64,000 bases of DNA from Kumtagia ephedrae (GCF_003012745.1 NZ_PXYK01000020.1:1-64000); one strand, 5' to 3'; positions 8,980-18,932 are shown, numbered from the stretch's first letter. Numbers and translations: made by a program. The notes: generated by a model from the letters alone, not told the origin.

Positions 8980-10736
8980 GCCGTCGTCGCTCCAATCGGT
9001 TGCTGCGCGCTTCTGAAAAGATTCTGGTTCGCCATCGTCTCGTCCAGGGCGGCACGCTTGCGCAGGCGGGCCGCGTCGAGCAGCATGTTGCCGGCCCAGC
9101 GGTAGACGTTGTTGACCCTGACGTTCTCGCGCATCCGCTGCATCCGGCCCCGCTGCTCCTCCTCCGACATGGTCAGCGCCTGGTAGAACGCCTCGCCCAT
9201 GGCGCTCGGATCGTAGGGATTGACCACGAGGGCCTCCAGCAGCTCGCGCGAGGCGCCGGTGAAGGCGCTGAGGACGAGCACGCCCAGTTCGTCGTCGCGT
9301 GCGGCGACGAACTCCTTGGCGACGAGGTTCATGCCGTCGTGCAGGCTGCTGACCACGCAGAAATCCGCCGCGCGGTAGAGCATGGCAAGGTCGTCCTGGT
9401 CGTGGTGGCGGTCGAGCAGCACGATCGGCCGGTAGTCGCCGCGGCCGTAGCGCTCGTTGATCTCGTCGACCAGCTCGACGCACTCGCGGTAGAGCTGCTG
9501 GTATGCGGGCAGCGTGCCGCGGCTGGGGGCTGCCACCTGCAGGAAGACCAGCCGGCCGATCCAGTCCGAATGCTGCTGGAAGAACTCGTCGAGCGCATGG
9601 AAGCGGTCGAGGATGCCCTTGGTGTAGTCGAGCCGTTCCACCCCGACGGCGAGCTTCACGTCGGCAGGCAGCCCGAGCCGCTGGAATACGGCTTGCCGTG
9701 TCTCGGCCGCTCCGGCCCGGCCCTCCTCGTCCTCGGGCCATTCGATCGAAATCGGATAGGAATGCACCGCCGTCAGCGAGCCGCGATAGGAGATCGCCGC
9801 CGCCTCGCGGTCGATGCGCGACTCCAGGAACCGGTCGACGCTTTCGATGAAATTGTTGCAGTGCAACTGGATATGGAAACCGACGATCGAGCTGCCGAGC
9901 AGGCCGTCCAGGATCTGCTCGCGCCATGGGCAGACGCTGAACACCTCGGCGTTCGGCCAGGGGATGTGCCAGAAGGTGATGATGGTCGCGTCCGGCAGCT
10001 TCTCGCGGATCAGCCGCGGCAGCAGGGCGAAGTGATAGTCCTGGATCAGCACGATCGGACGATCGCTCTTGGCCTCCTCGACCACCACCTCGGCGAACTT
10101 GCGGTTGACCGCCTGGTAGCATTCCCAATCGGCGGCGCGGAACATCGGCCGCGTGAAGGCGATATGGCAGAGCGGCCACAGGCCTTCATTGGCGAAGCCG
10201 AAATAATAACCCTTGTATTCCTCCTCGCTCAGCCAGACGCGCCGCAGCGTATAGGCCGGGTCGTCGGGCGGGACGGCGATACGATCGTTGCGATCTACGA
10301 CGTCCCTGTCGGCCGTGCCGCTGCCATGGGCGATCCAGGTGCCGGCGCATGTGCGGGTGATCGGCTCCAGCGCCGAGACCAGGCCGCTGGCGGGAACGTG
10401 CAGCTTAATGCGGCCGTCGACCCGTTCGTGCACATAGGGCTCGCGGTTAGAGACGACGATCAGCTCCTCGTCCGGCAGCTCACGTTCGAGAACCTGCCGC
10501 AGCATGTCCGGTGACCATTGGATGAGACCGTCGTCGGGAGATTGGCCATTGTGGTCGGCCGCAGGCGGCGTGGCCACCATGGGTACTGCGATCGGCGGGG
10601 ATTGCACCTTCCCCTGCTCATTGGCGCGCCGCCTCAGGACGAAAAGCGAGAACCCAACAGCCATGATCGACAAGAAAAGACTTATTCCGATCGCGCTCCA
10701 GGACGCGACCGCTGCAACCTCGCTTTCGGGGATCAT
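8976..10736 (-). CDS. otsA: Trehalose-6-phosphate synthase-like GT20 enzyme with N-terminal membrane helix
   Basis: OtsA joins UDP-glucose (or another NDP-glucose) and glucose-6-phosphate. GT20 motifs are present: IVVSNREP near residue 97, the substrate loop [50 protein letters not shown] and the C-terminal [11 protein letters not shown]. Unusually, residues 13-36 form a hydrophobic helix ([20 protein letters not shown]) followed by RRR and a linker of about 55 residues before the catalytic domain, which begins near residue 90. The enzyme is therefore predicted to sit on the membrane. otsB overlaps its stop. A related GT20 activity such as glucosylglycerol-phosphate synthase cannot be fully excluded, but pairing with otsB supports trehalose. 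Confidence 0.88.
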   Translation of the reverse strand: MIPESEVAAVASWSAIGISLFLSIMAVGFSLFVLRRRANEQGKVQSPPIAVPMVATPPAADHNGQSPDDGLIQWSPDMLRQVLERELPDEELIVVSNREPYVHERVDGRIKLHVPASGLVSALEPITRTCAGTWIAHGSGTADRDVVDRNDRIAVPPDDPAYTLRRVWLSEEEYKGYYFGFANEGLWPLCHIAFTRPMFRAADWECYQAVNRKFAEVVVEEAKSDRPIVLIQDYHFALLPRLIREKLPDATIITFWHIPWPNAEVFSVCPWREQILDGLLGSSIVGFHIQLHCNNFIESVDRFLESRIDREAAAISYRGSLTAVHSYPISIEWPEDEEGRAGAAETRQAVFQRLGLPADVKLAVGVERLDYTKGILDRFHALDEFFQQHSDWIGRLVFLQVAAPSRGTLPAYQQLYRECVELVDEINERYGRGDYRPIVLLDRHHDQDDLAMLYRAADFCVVSSLHDGMNLVAKEFVAARDDELGVLVLSAFTGASRELLEALVVNPYDPSAMGEAFYQALTMSEEEQRGRMQRMRENVRVNNVYRWAGNMLLDAARLRKRAALDETMANQNLFRSAQQPIGATTA

Positions 10737-10815
10737 TCACTCATTCCAGCTTTGCCGGCAGACCGGTCGACAAGGCCGAAACTGTTGCAGTGCGAAATAG
10801 TTCCGTGAAAAATGG

Positions 10816-12993
10816 TCACGAGCGGACGATCAGCGGCGCCAGCCCCTCGTGCCGCTCGTCGAGATAGCAGACGACGCGGTCGCCGACCCGCTGGAAATGA
10901 AGGTCGACCTGCGCCTTGCCGACGGCGAGCCGGCGGACGGTCAGATTGTCGATGCCGATCGGCAGCCGCGGCCGGTCGATGTTGATCTCGCCCCGCCATC
11001 CGTCGACCCGGATGCCGAGGCAGGCCTGCATGAGCATGAACATCGACCCCGCCGACCAGGCCTGCGGCAGGCAGGCGACGGGATAGGCGACAGGCGCCTC
11101 GCCGGGCGAGCGGGTGAAGCCGCAGAACAGCTCCGGCAGCCGCATCTGGAAATGCACGGCCGCCTCGAACATGCCGCTCATCAGCTTCACGACGCTGTCG
11201 CGTTCCTTGTAGTTGGCCAGCCCGGCGGCACAGATGGCAGTGTCGTGCGGCCAGATCGAGCCGTTGTGATAGGACATCGGATTGAAGGGAACCTCGTCGT
11301 CGGCAAGGGTGCGCACGCCCCAGCCGCTGTTGAAGCGGGCGCCGAGCAGTTGTTCCGCCACGCGCGCCGCCCGCTCCGCCGACGGCAGGCCGACATAGAG
11401 CAGATGGCCGGCATTGGACGTCCGGACCGCGCATTTTTCGCCATTGCCGTCGATGGCGAGCGCATAGGTGCCGAGCTCCTCCATCCAGAAATGATCCTCC
11501 ACCGCCGCGCGCATGCGTTCCGCCAGCTTGCGCCAGCGCTTGGCGAGGTCGGCTTCGCCGCGCCGCTTGGCGAGCGCCGCGAGCCCCTGATAGGCGCCGA
11601 AGACGTAGCCCTGCGCCTCGACCAGCGCGATCGGTCCGGGCGGGATGCGCCCGTCGGCGTGAAATACGGAGTCCCAGCTGTCCTTCCAGCCTTGGTTGGA
11701 AAGGCCGGAATCGGCGCCGCGCTTGTAGGTGACGAAGCCGTGCGGGTCACGCCGGCCGACCTGCTCCATCCACGACGCCGCGGCGCACAGCGACTCCCAG
11801 TTGCGCTCGAGATATTCCGCGTCGGCGGTGCGCTCGATATAGGCGGCCGCCAGGTAGAGATAGAGCGGCGTCGTATCGACCCCGCCATAGTAGCGGCCGA
11901 AGGGCAGCTCGCGCAGCACCGCCATCTCGCCCTTGCGGGTCTCGTGCATGATCTTGCCGGGCTCGGAATCGCTGAAGGCCGAGGTCTCCGTCGACTGGTG
12001 CTGGGCCAGGAAGGACAGCACGCCGAGCGCGAGGGCCGGATTGAGCCACAGCATCTGCATGGCCGAGATCACGCCGTCGCGCCCGAACGCGGTGGAGAAC
12101 CAGGGTATGCCGGCATAGGGATAGGGTCCGGTCTCGAGTTCCGTCGTCAAAAGCGCGATGTCGGCGCGGGCGCGGGTCAGCCAGTCGTTGAACACGCGGC
12201 CGGAGCTGAACACCGTGGCGCCGTGGCGGCGCTTCGAGCGCATGGCGTAGCGGGCGCGTGCCGCCGCCGCCCGAAAACTCTCCCGGCCCGGCGATGTCGG
12301 CTCGCCACCGACCTCGATGAACAGCTTCTCGCGGCCGCGCGGAGCGATCTCGATGGCGAATTCGATGGCGCCGGCCGAGAGCGTCTCCGGCCGCGCCGAA
12401 AAGCTGATGACGGATTTGCGCAGCACGCCGTCCAGGCCCTCATAGGCGTAGGTGACGGTGCCTTCGGCGATGTCGGCGTCGAGGAAACGCCCGCGCTTGC
12501 TGCGGTGCGTGCCGCGCACCTCGAACATGTCGCGGAAATCGGCGCCAAACTCGATGCGCAGCCGCAGCCGGACGGTGCGGCCCCAGTAATTGGAGAGCGC
12601 GATCCGCTCGTACATGCGGTCCTGCCAGAGCAGCCGCGTCCGCTGGATATGGACGACGCCCTGCGGCGTCTCCTCGTTTCCGGGACCTCTCGATGTCCTG
12701 TTCGTCAGGTTCGCCGTGAACAGGATGTTGTCCTGCGACAGCGACGCGCCGAGCAGCGACGGCACCTGCCCGTCGACAGTGAGCCTGAGCAGCGACAGCA
12801 CGCGCGTGTCGTTGCGGAAGAACCCGTCGCCGACGCCGCGCACGTCGCCATGCGCGTCGGTGACCATGAAGCAGTCCTCGTGCTTCAGCGCGAACTGCCG
12901 GTGCGGGTCGCGGGGCGTTGCTTCATCGAGAGCCGAAAGGGCGATTGCGGGGTCGAGCTGGCGTTCATTCTGGTGGGGCATGCCTGCTACCAT
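10816..12993 (-). CDS. Glycogen-debranching-type amylo-alpha-1,6-glucosidase
   Basis: This 725-residue protein has the N-terminal domain of bacterial glycogen debranching enzymes (GDGFFRNDTRVLSLLRLTVDG, about residues 50-75) and a C-terminal (alpha/alpha)6 barrel glucosidase part with IPWFSTAFGRDGVISAMQML, DTTPLYLYLAAAYIE and QGWKDSWDSVFH. These are typical of GH133-like or plant-associated debranching enzymes. The start is either 12993 or an in-frame ATG at 12981; both overlap the upstream glycosyltransferase stop slightly and neither has a strong ribosome site. Its place before otsAB suggests a role in glycogen or trehalose turnover under stress, but the substrate is inferred. Confidence 0.85.
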   Translation of the reverse strand: MVAGMPHQNERQLDPAIALSALDEATPRDPHRQFALKHEDCFMVTDAHGDVRGVGDGFFRNDTRVLSLLRLTVDGQVPSLLGASLSQDNILFTANLTNRTSRGPGNEETPQGVVHIQRTRLLWQDRMYERIALSNYWGRTVRLRLRIEFGADFRDMFEVRGTHRSKRGRFLDADIAEGTVTYAYEGLDGVLRKSVISFSARPETLSAGAIEFAIEIAPRGREKLFIEVGGEPTSPGRESFRAAAARARYAMRSKRRHGATVFSSGRVFNDWLTRARADIALLTTELETGPYPYAGIPWFSTAFGRDGVISAMQMLWLNPALALGVLSFLAQHQSTETSAFSDSEPGKIMHETRKGEMAVLRELPFGRYYGGVDTTPLYLYLAAAYIERTADAEYLERNWESLCAAASWMEQVGRRDPHGFVTYKRGADSGLSNQGWKDSWDSVFHADGRIPPGPIALVEAQGYVFGAYQGLAALAKRRGEADLAKRWRKLAERMRAAVEDHFWMEELGTYALAIDGNGEKCAVRTSNAGHLLYVGLPSAERAARVAEQLLGARFNSGWGVRTLADDEVPFNPMSYHNGSIWPHDTAICAAGLANYKERDSVVKLMSGMFEAAVHFQMRLPELFCGFTRSPGEAPVAYPVACLPQAWSAGSMFMLMQACLGIRVDGWRGEINIDRPRLPIGIDNLTVRRLAVGKAQVDLHFQRVGDRVVCYLDERHEGLAPLIVRS

Positions 12994-14098
12994 TCACCCG
13001 CGATGCGGCAATGTTTTGGCCAAACGGCCGGGGGCGTGCTTGCGGCGACGCGGCGGAATCCGCGAGCAGCAACGCATAGACGGCCTCGTAGTCGTCGATC
13101 ATGCGCTCGGCGGAGAAGCGCCGCTCGAACACGGCGCGAATCTCGTTGCGGTCGAGCCTGCCGAGTTCGCCGACGCGAGCCACCGCCGCATCCACCGAAT
13201 CGACGATGAAGCCGCTCACCCCGTCGTCGACGATCTCCGGCATGGCGCCTTCGTTCCAGGCGATCACCGGCGTGCCGAACGCCATCGCCTCGATCACCAC
13301 CAGCCCGAAAGGCTCCGGCCAGTCGATCGGGAACAGCAGGGCGGCGGCCCCTTGCAGGAAATCGGCCTTCTCCGTCTCGCCGACCTCGCCGACATAGACC
13401 ACCTTTTCGCCGTCGATCAGCGGCTCGATCTCGTCGTGGAAATACGCCCGGTCGTCCGCGCCGACCTTGGCCGCGATCCTCAGCGGCAGGCCGCTGCGCC
13501 GCGCGGTCTCGATCGCCCGGTCGGGACGCTTGTCGCGGGAGAGCCGGCCGAGAAATGCGAGATACGGCTCCGTCGAGCTGCTCCTCGGCGGGGGCATAGG
13601 AAAATGCGCGAGCGGCAGGCCGTGATAGACATTGCCGACCCAGTTCGCCGCCGGCAGAGGCCGGCGCTGCCTCAGGGAGATCGAGATGAACGGAAAGTCC
13701 GGCCAGCGCGCCAGCGCGCCAGGCAGGTCGCTGTAGTCGAGCCGGCCATGCGGCGTCGTCACCGTCTTTTCCGGACAATGCTCGAAGAACGGGAAATGTT
13801 GGAAATGGCTGAGATGGAAGTGGATCAGGTCGAACTCGTCGGCCCGCCGGCGCACCTCGTCCAGCATGGACAGATGCGCCGCGATCGCCGAGGTCAGCGG
13901 GCGCGGGTCGAGCCGCAGCGCCGTCTCCCGGCAGGGGGCCAGCCTGGCGCGCGTCGCCGAATCGCTGCTGGCGAACAGCGTCACCTCATGCCCGCGATCG
14001 GCGAGACCGTCGCACAGATAGGAGACGATCCGCTCGGTGCCGCCATAGAGGCGCGGCGGCACGGCCTCGAAAAGCGGCGCGACGTGGGCGATCTTCAT
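12965..14098 (-). CDS. Family 4 glycosyltransferase
   Basis: This 377-residue GT-B enzyme starts at ATG 14098 (MKIAHVAPLFEAVPPRLYGG), the classical N-terminus of this family, where the PRLYGGTER loop binds the acceptor. Later it has FLGRLSRDKRPD, the nucleotide-sugar-binding segment LLFPIDWPEPFGLVVIEAMA with its E-x7-E motif, and GTPVIAWNEGAMPEIV. A longer open frame extends upstream but lacks family similarity. It is the first gene of the minus-strand sugar operon with the debranching enzyme and otsAB, and is divergent from the HWE kinase. The sugar donor and acceptor are unknown. Confidence 0.9.
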   Translation of the reverse strand: MKIAHVAPLFEAVPPRLYGGTERIVSYLCDGLADRGHEVTLFASSDSATRARLAPCRETALRLDPRPLTSAIAAHLSMLDEVRRRADEFDLIHFHLSHFQHFPFFEHCPEKTVTTPHGRLDYSDLPGALARWPDFPFISISLRQRRPLPAANWVGNVYHGLPLAHFPMPPPRSSSTEPYLAFLGRLSRDKRPDRAIETARRSGLPLRIAAKVGADDRAYFHDEIEPLIDGEKVVYVGEVGETEKADFLQGAAALLFPIDWPEPFGLVVIEAMAFGTPVIAWNEGAMPEIVDDGVSGFIVDSVDAAVARVGELGRLDRNEIRAVFERRFSAERMIDDYEAVYALLLADSAASPQARPRPFGQNIAASRVNGSRHAPPE

Positions 14099-14329
14099 TC
14101 GTTTCAAGACTATCCCCTCAAACATCGATGCGAGGCGCGCATGAAAGCCGCAGGCTCGAGCCTCCGCTTCCACGGCCTCGTTTTGCAGTGCAACCCGTCG
14201 GGCGGCGGATGGTTCCATGGCCGGCAGTCGAGCCGCGATGCGTATCCCCACCAGGTCGGCCACGACGACATGGAACCAATCGAACCGATCTTCGTTGCGA
14301 AAGGTTGATCTTTAGCCGGGGGTTCGGGA

Positions 14330-16123
14330 ATGACAGTCGCATCCGTCGAAGCGGCAGGCCTTTTGACAGCAGTACCCCCGGACACCGAGCAGTTGAGCTG
14401 GCACCCCTTCATGGCGGCGCTTCCCGTCGGGATTTACACCTGCGACGCGACCGGCCGCGTCGTCCGCTACAATGAGCTGGCGGCGGAACTGTGGGGGCGT
14501 TCGCCCGACCTCGCCGAGCATCACGCCTATTGCGGCGCCTACAGGACCTATGGGCTGGACGGAAAGCCGCTCAGGCCCGCCGACTCGCCGATGGCCGAGC
14601 TCCTCGCCACCGGCAAGGCCTTGAGGGCCCGCGAACTCTGCCTCGAGCGGCCGGACGGAAGCCGCATCGTCGTCGAGGCCAACCTGAACCCTCTTCTCGA
14701 CGGCGCCGGGCAGGTGATCGGCGGCGTGAGCTGCTTTCACGACATCACCGGCCGCAAGCAGGCCGAGCATTCGCTTCAGCAGATCCTGCAGGCCATGCCC
14801 GTGGCCGTCTACACGACGGATACGAGCGGCACGCTTACCTTCTTCAACGAAGCGTCGGCGGAATTGTGGGGATGGCGGCCGGAGATCGGCGTAAGCCAGT
14901 GGTGCGGTTCCTGGCGGCTCCGCCACCTCGACGGCGAGCCGATGGCGCACGACCAGTGCCCGATGGCCACGGCGCTGCGCGAAGAACGCGAGATCCGATG
15001 GGGCCGCGCCGTCGCCGAGCGGCCGGACGGCACGCTCGTCCCGTTCGTCGCCTTCCCAACGCCCCTGCACGATGCGGCGGGATCGCTGGTCGGCGCCGTC
15101 AACACCTTGCTCGACGTGAGCGAGCAGCAGCAGGCGGCCGATATCGGCATGCATATGGCGGCGATCGTGGAATCCTCGCTCGACGCCATCGTCAGCAAGG
15201 ACCTCAACGGCATCATCACCAGCTGGAATCCCGCCGCCGAGCGGCTTTTCGGCTACACCGCCGATGAGGCGGTGGGGCAATCCGTCCTCATGCTCATTCC
15301 GGAAGGCCGGCAGGACGAGGAGACGACGATCATCGAACGGATCAGGCGCGGCGAAAGGGTGGACACCTTCGAGACGATGCGCCGCCGCAAGGACGGGACC
15401 CTCATTCCGGTCTCGCTGACGATCTCCCCCGTCCGCAACGCGCGGGGCAGGATCGTCGGCGCGTCCAAGATCGCCCGCGACATCACCAGCCACAAGGAAA
15501 GCGAGCGGCGTATCCGCGTGCTGATGCGCGAGGTCAATCACCGGGTGAAGAACCAGTATTCGGTGATCCTGGCGATGATCCGCGAAAGCGGCAAGCGCAG
15601 CAGCGACCCGGCCGGCTTCGAGCTTCAGGTGCGCGAGCGGATCATGGCGCTGGCGGACTCGCACGATCTTCTCGTCAGCGCCGACTGGAGCGGCGCCACC
15701 GTCTGCGAGCTGCTGCGGGCGCAGGTGAAGCCCTTCGCCGACAGCGAGCGGATCACGCTGTCGGGCCCGCCGCTGCTGCTGCATCCCAATGCCGTCCAGT
15801 ATCTCGGCATCGCCTTCCACGAGCTGGCCACCAACGCGACCAAGCATGGGGCGCTTTCGGTGAAGGGCGGCCGCATCGTCGTGGACTGGCAGATCGTGCC
15901 GGGCGACGACGGCATCGACTATCTGGAGCTTGCCTGGCGCGAGGAAGGCGGCCCGCCCGCCACGCCGGCCGAGCGGACCGGTTTCGGCTCGGTGGTGCTG
16001 CAAAGGATCACCCCGCAGGCGCTCAACGGTTCGAGCGAGATCCTGTACGGCGACAGCGGCATCACCTGGTGGCTGCGCGCGCCGCTGGACAGCGTCGTCG
16101 CCCGCGACGACGGCGACGCCTGA
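14330..16123 (+). CDS. PAS-domain sensor histidine kinase, HWE family
   Basis: This 597-residue soluble kinase has three successive PAS domains at about residues 20-140, 145-265 and 278-395. The third reads IVESSLDAIVSKDLNGIITSW and ends IVGASKIARDITSHK. The kinase core is of the HWE type: His404 in REVNHRVKNQYSVI, an N-box with HELATNATKHGALS, and a WREEGG motif that replaces the usual glycine-rich arrangement. No membrane helix is present, so it senses a cytoplasmic signal such as light, oxygen or a metabolite. HWE kinases of this order often act in the general stress response (PhyR pathway). No PhyR-type partner is visible here. Confidence 0.9.
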   Translation: MTVASVEAAGLLTAVPPDTEQLSWHPFMAALPVGIYTCDATGRVVRYNELAAELWGRSPDLAEHHAYCGAYRTYGLDGKPLRPADSPMAELLATGKALRARELCLERPDGSRIVVEANLNPLLDGAGQVIGGVSCFHDITGRKQAEHSLQQILQAMPVAVYTTDTSGTLTFFNEASAELWGWRPEIGVSQWCGSWRLRHLDGEPMAHDQCPMATALREEREIRWGRAVAERPDGTLVPFVAFPTPLHDAAGSLVGAVNTLLDVSEQQQAADIGMHMAAIVESSLDAIVSKDLNGIITSWNPAAERLFGYTADEAVGQSVLMLIPEGRQDEETTIIERIRRGERVDTFETMRRRKDGTLIPVSLTISPVRNARGRIVGASKIARDITSHKESERRIRVLMREVNHRVKNQYSVILAMIRESGKRSSDPAGFELQVRERIMALADSHDLLVSADWSGATVCELLRAQVKPFADSERITLSGPPLLLHPNAVQYLGIAFHELATNATKHGALSVKGGRIVVDWQIVPGDDGIDYLELAWREEGGPPATPAERTGFGSVVLQRITPQALNGSSEILYGDSGITWWLRAPLDSVVARDDGDA

Positions 16124-16136
16124 CGCCGTCCGGCAT

Positions 16137-16748
16137 CTAGCCGCGCAGGCGTTCCAGCACCTCGTCGACGGTCGCGGTCTCGACATGCTGGCCGTAGCGC
16201 GTCGCGAACAGGTCTAGCATGGCGTCGTGGGCTTCGTCGGAAGCGCTGCACAGCGCGTCGCTGACGAGGATCGTGCGGTAGCCTAGGTCGGCCGCGCCGA
16301 GCACGGTGGACAGCACGCACATGTCCGTCTCGCCGCCGGTGATCAGCAGCGTGTCGCAGCGCCGCGCCCGCAGGCGCGCATCGAGATCGGAGCCGAGCCA
16401 GGGCGAATACACCGGCTTGTCCACCATCTCGGCCGGCGGCACGAACCGCGCCAGCTCGGGCACCAGCTCGACCATGTCCGCGCCGATGCGGTCGAGCGTC
16501 ATGGACGCCCAGCGCCGGTAGTAGCGGCGCCACGCCCCCTGCCCCTCGCCCGGCCTGCGCGCCGGGATGAAGCGCGTGAAGACGGTCCGCGCCGGGTCGC
16601 GCTCGCATAGCCGGACCACGTTGGGGAGCACGCGCGGCATCCACGGAAGCGCCCATTCGGTGCCGGCCGCGAACAGCCGCTGCATGTCGACGCACACATG
16701 GGCGAAGCCTGGACCGACCCACTCGTCCCGGATGGTCGACCTGGCCAT
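16137..16748 (-). CDS. Isochorismatase-family cysteine hydrolase
   Basis: This is a 203-residue cysteine hydrolase. The catalytic triad can be located as Asp in FAHVCVDMQRLF, Lys in MVDKPVYSPWLGSDL and Cys in ITGGETDMCVLSTVLGAADLGY. ATG 16748 begins the conserved part; the open frame upstream has no family similarity and overlaps the divergent regulator's promoter. Family members hydrolyse amides such as nicotinamide or carbamoyl compounds, or isochorismate; the substrate here is unknown. It is divergent from the GlxA-type regulator, which is its most likely controller. Confidence 0.85.
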   Translation of the reverse strand: MARSTIRDEWVGPGFAHVCVDMQRLFAAGTEWALPWMPRVLPNVVRLCERDPARTVFTRFIPARRPGEGQGAWRRYYRRWASMTLDRIGADMVELVPELARFVPPAEMVDKPVYSPWLGSDLDARLRARRCDTLLITGGETDMCVLSTVLGAADLGYRTILVSDALCSASDEAHDAMLDLFATRYGQHVETATVDEVLERLRG

Positions 16749-16982
16749 CAGGGTTTTGTCGCCGCGCCGGCCGTTTGAGCTGGCAAAACCCGCATCCTGA
16801 ACAACCGACGTCCGTTCTGGAGGAACCTGGTGCCGTCCCGCCGGGAGCCCGACACAATCGGCCGTAAACGTCCCCGGCTGCCCCAGGTTCCGGCAAAATC
16901 CCGTGCATTGCGTGAATGCAGCGCGCGCCATGCCGGTCCTCCGGTTGACGTTCGCCCCTCCGGCACCCTACGCCTTCCCACG

Positions 16983-18032
16983 ATGACCCGGAACATGTCC
17001 GAGAAGATGGAGAAGAGCCGGACGGCACGCCCGGCGGAGAACGCGCCGCCGAAGCCCGCCGCCGCGGCGGTCCGCTATGCGGTGCTGGTCTTCCCCGGTT
17101 TTCCGCTGATGGCCTTTTCCTCGGTGATCGAACCGCTGCGCGCCGCCAACATCCTCTCCGGCAAGCAGTGCTACTCATGGATCACCGTCGGCCCGGAAGA
17201 CGCCAAGATCGTCGCTTCCAACGGCGTCGGCATCGATCCCGACTACGGCGTGCGCAGCGCGCCGCCGGCCGACCGCATCGTGGTGTGCTCGGGCGGCAAT
17301 GCCGACAACCTCGTGGCCGAGGACGCGGTCGCCTGGATCCGGAAAAGCCTGCGCGCCGGCGCCCATATCGGCGCGGTGGCGGACGCCGCCTTCTTCCTCG
17401 CCCGCGCCGGCCTGCTCGACGGCCATTCCTGCACGCTGCACTGGACCAGCCAGCCCGCCTTTCGGGAGGCCTTTCCCGAACTCGACATGCGGCGCGACCT
17501 CTATGTCATCGACCGCCGGCGCTTCACCTCGGCCGGCGGCGTCGGCTGCCTCGACATGATGCTGGAACTGATCACCAGGGACTATGGCGCGGAGCTCTCG
17601 GCCGGGGTCGCCGAATGGTACGTGCACAGCCCGCTGCGCTCGAGCATCGACAGGCGGATGATGCCGCTGCGCCTCAGGACCGGTATCCGCGACCAGCTCG
17701 TGCTGTCGGCCGTCGCCATCATGGAGGATTCGGTCGAGGAGCGCCTCACCATGCCGGCGCTGGCCGAGCGCCTCGGCATCTCGCCCGACAAGCTCGAGCG
17801 CGCCTTCCAGGCCGAGTTGAAGACCGTGCCGAGCGCCTATTACCGGCGGCTGCGGCTGCGCCGGGCGGCCGAGCTCCTGACCCACTCCTCGCTGCCGGTC
17901 GGCGAGGTCGCGCTGTCCTGCGGCTTCGCCAACCCGTCCAGCTTCGCGCGCGCCTTCCGCGAGCAGTTCGGCCATGCGCCCGGCGAGGTGCGCCGCCGCC
18001 GCTCGATCGCCGGCGAGGTGCCGCGCAACTAG
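16983..18032 (+). CDS. GlxA-type AraC-family transcriptional regulator
   Basis: This 349-residue regulator has an N-terminal DJ-1/PfpI-like (class I glutamine-amidotransferase-like) domain, from YAVLVFPGFPLMAFSSVIEPLRAAN through VADAAFFLARAGLLDG and FTSAGGVGCLDMMLEL, and a C-terminal AraC double helix-turn-helix with MPALAERLGISPDKLERAFQ and VGEVALSCGFANPSSFARAFREQFG. GlxA-type members often control quaternary-amine (betaine, carnitine) or amide catabolism. That may connect it to the betaine-type transporter operon starting at 19.2 kb or to the adjacent cysteine hydrolase. The start may be 16983 or 16995; neither has a strong ribosome site. Confidence 0.88.
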   Translation: MTRNMSEKMEKSRTARPAENAPPKPAAAAVRYAVLVFPGFPLMAFSSVIEPLRAANILSGKQCYSWITVGPEDAKIVASNGVGIDPDYGVRSAPPADRIVVCSGGNADNLVAEDAVAWIRKSLRAGAHIGAVADAAFFLARAGLLDGHSCTLHWTSQPAFREAFPELDMRRDLYVIDRRRFTSAGGVGCLDMMLELITRDYGAELSAGVAEWYVHSPLRSSIDRRMMPLRLRTGIRDQLVLSAVAIMEDSVEERLTMPALAERLGISPDKLERAFQAELKTVPSAYYRRLRLRRAAELLTHSSLPVGEVALSCGFANPSSFARAFREQFGHAPGEVRRRRSIAGEVPRN

Positions 18033-18183
18033 GCGTGGAATGGCCCGGCCCCCTCACGCCTGGAACCAGCGTCACCTTTCGCGGTCTTGATCCCGGTTAC
18101 GGTCCCGGCGCGGCTGTGGATTCCCTTTCCGGGGTGCGCGGCCCTGTTTCTCCCGCTGCTGGCCAATAGGCCGCATCCTTCGG

Positions 18184-18621
18184 CTATTCGTCTCGACTGA
18201 CGGTCAAGAGCGTGCGGTTGCGCGCCTTTTCTCGCACTTGGTCAAAGACCTGCTGGCCGAGGCCGCGCGGTATCATCCCAAACGACCATTCGCCCTTGCG
18301 GGCTTGGCTGATCCCATAAGGTATCCGGCCTTTCTCCCACGTGAGCCGATTAACCTGATCCGTCTTTATCCAGGATTGCTCGTAATCGAGGCCAAGATGC
18401 TTCGCGACGGCGGCGGGTACCTTAATACCGGCCTCGCTCCTACCGGGCGGTGAATGCGTGATGGCGCAGAGCAACACATCCTTCGTACCGTCTGGCCTTT
18501 CAGCGGAGGTTATCACAATGGCGCAAGGCCGATCCTTGCCGCTATCGAGACCCGCCTGCTTTTCCTCTTTCCAGAGGAAGTCATAGCGCACCACCAGACC
18601 GGGCTTAGGTTCGAGCGCCAC
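18184..18621 (-). CDS. PemK/MazF-like toxin
   Basis: This 145-residue protein has the features of PemK/MazF-like endoribonuclease toxins: an N-terminal KPGLVVRYDFLW, then DSGKDRPCAIVITS and DVLLCAITHSPP as the first beta strands, and a late WIKTDQVNRLTW corresponding to the family's conserved TDQ(V/I)R region. Such toxins cleave mRNA. It is longer than classical MazF (about 110 residues) because of a C-terminal extension. The start lies four bases after the antitoxin stop. Its base composition is less GC-biased at third positions than its neighbours, which suggests horizontal origin. Confidence 0.8.
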   Translation of the reverse strand: MALEPKPGLVVRYDFLWKEEKQAGLDSGKDRPCAIVITSAERPDGTKDVLLCAITHSPPGRSEAGIKVPAAVAKHLGLDYEQSWIKTDQVNRLTWEKGRIPYGISQARKGEWSFGMIPRGLGQQVFDQVREKARNRTLLTVSRDE

Positions 18622-18625
18622 GCCA

Positions 18626-18883
18626 CTATTTCATCAGGTGATCAAGGTGCGGCGTCGGCTCGCCCTGATAGCCCTTTTCGAGCTCGGCGACGATATCGTC
18701 GGGAAGCTCGTGCGTGTAAAACGCCTGCCGGGTATCGAGTGCCTTAAGTCGCTTATATTCTTCCGCCGACACGACGACGAGGCTTTCCCGCCCATGGTGG
18801 GTGACCGAAACCGGCTCCTTGAGCGCCAAATCCCGGTAACGGCCGAACTGCTTCTGCAATTCGGCGGCTGTGACAGTGATCAT
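18626..18883 (-). CDS. Phd/YefM-type antitoxin
   Basis: This 85-residue antitoxin has a Phd/YefM N-terminal fold (MITVTAAELQKQFGRYRDLALKEPVSVT) with the conserved HHGRESLVVVSAEEY segment, and an acidic C-terminus that should bind and neutralise the toxin. It precedes the PemK-like toxin by four bases, the usual antitoxin-first order. The ribosome site AAAGGAGGTGA (18887-18897, minus strand) is almost perfectly complementary to 16S rRNA. That would keep antitoxin made in excess. Confidence 0.88.
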   Translation of the reverse strand: MITVTAAELQKQFGRYRDLALKEPVSVTHHGRESLVVVSAEEYKRLKALDTRQAFYTHELPDDIVAELEKGYQGEPTPHLDHLMK

Positions 18884-18886
18884 AAG

Positions 18887-18932
18887 TCACCTCCTTTCAA
18901 ATTTTCCCCATAATAGCAAAAATCCGGAAAAT
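18887..18932 (-). promoter_or_regulatory. Strong ribosome site and candidate operator of the toxin-antitoxin operon
   Basis: On the minus strand AAAGGAGGTGA (18887-18897) sits four bases before the antitoxin ATG. Just upstream, an inverted repeat ATTTTCC (18901-18907) and GGAAAAT (18926-18932) in locally AT-rich DNA could be the operator bound by the antitoxin-toxin complex. The repeat is seen directly; the operator role is inference. Confidence 0.5.
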
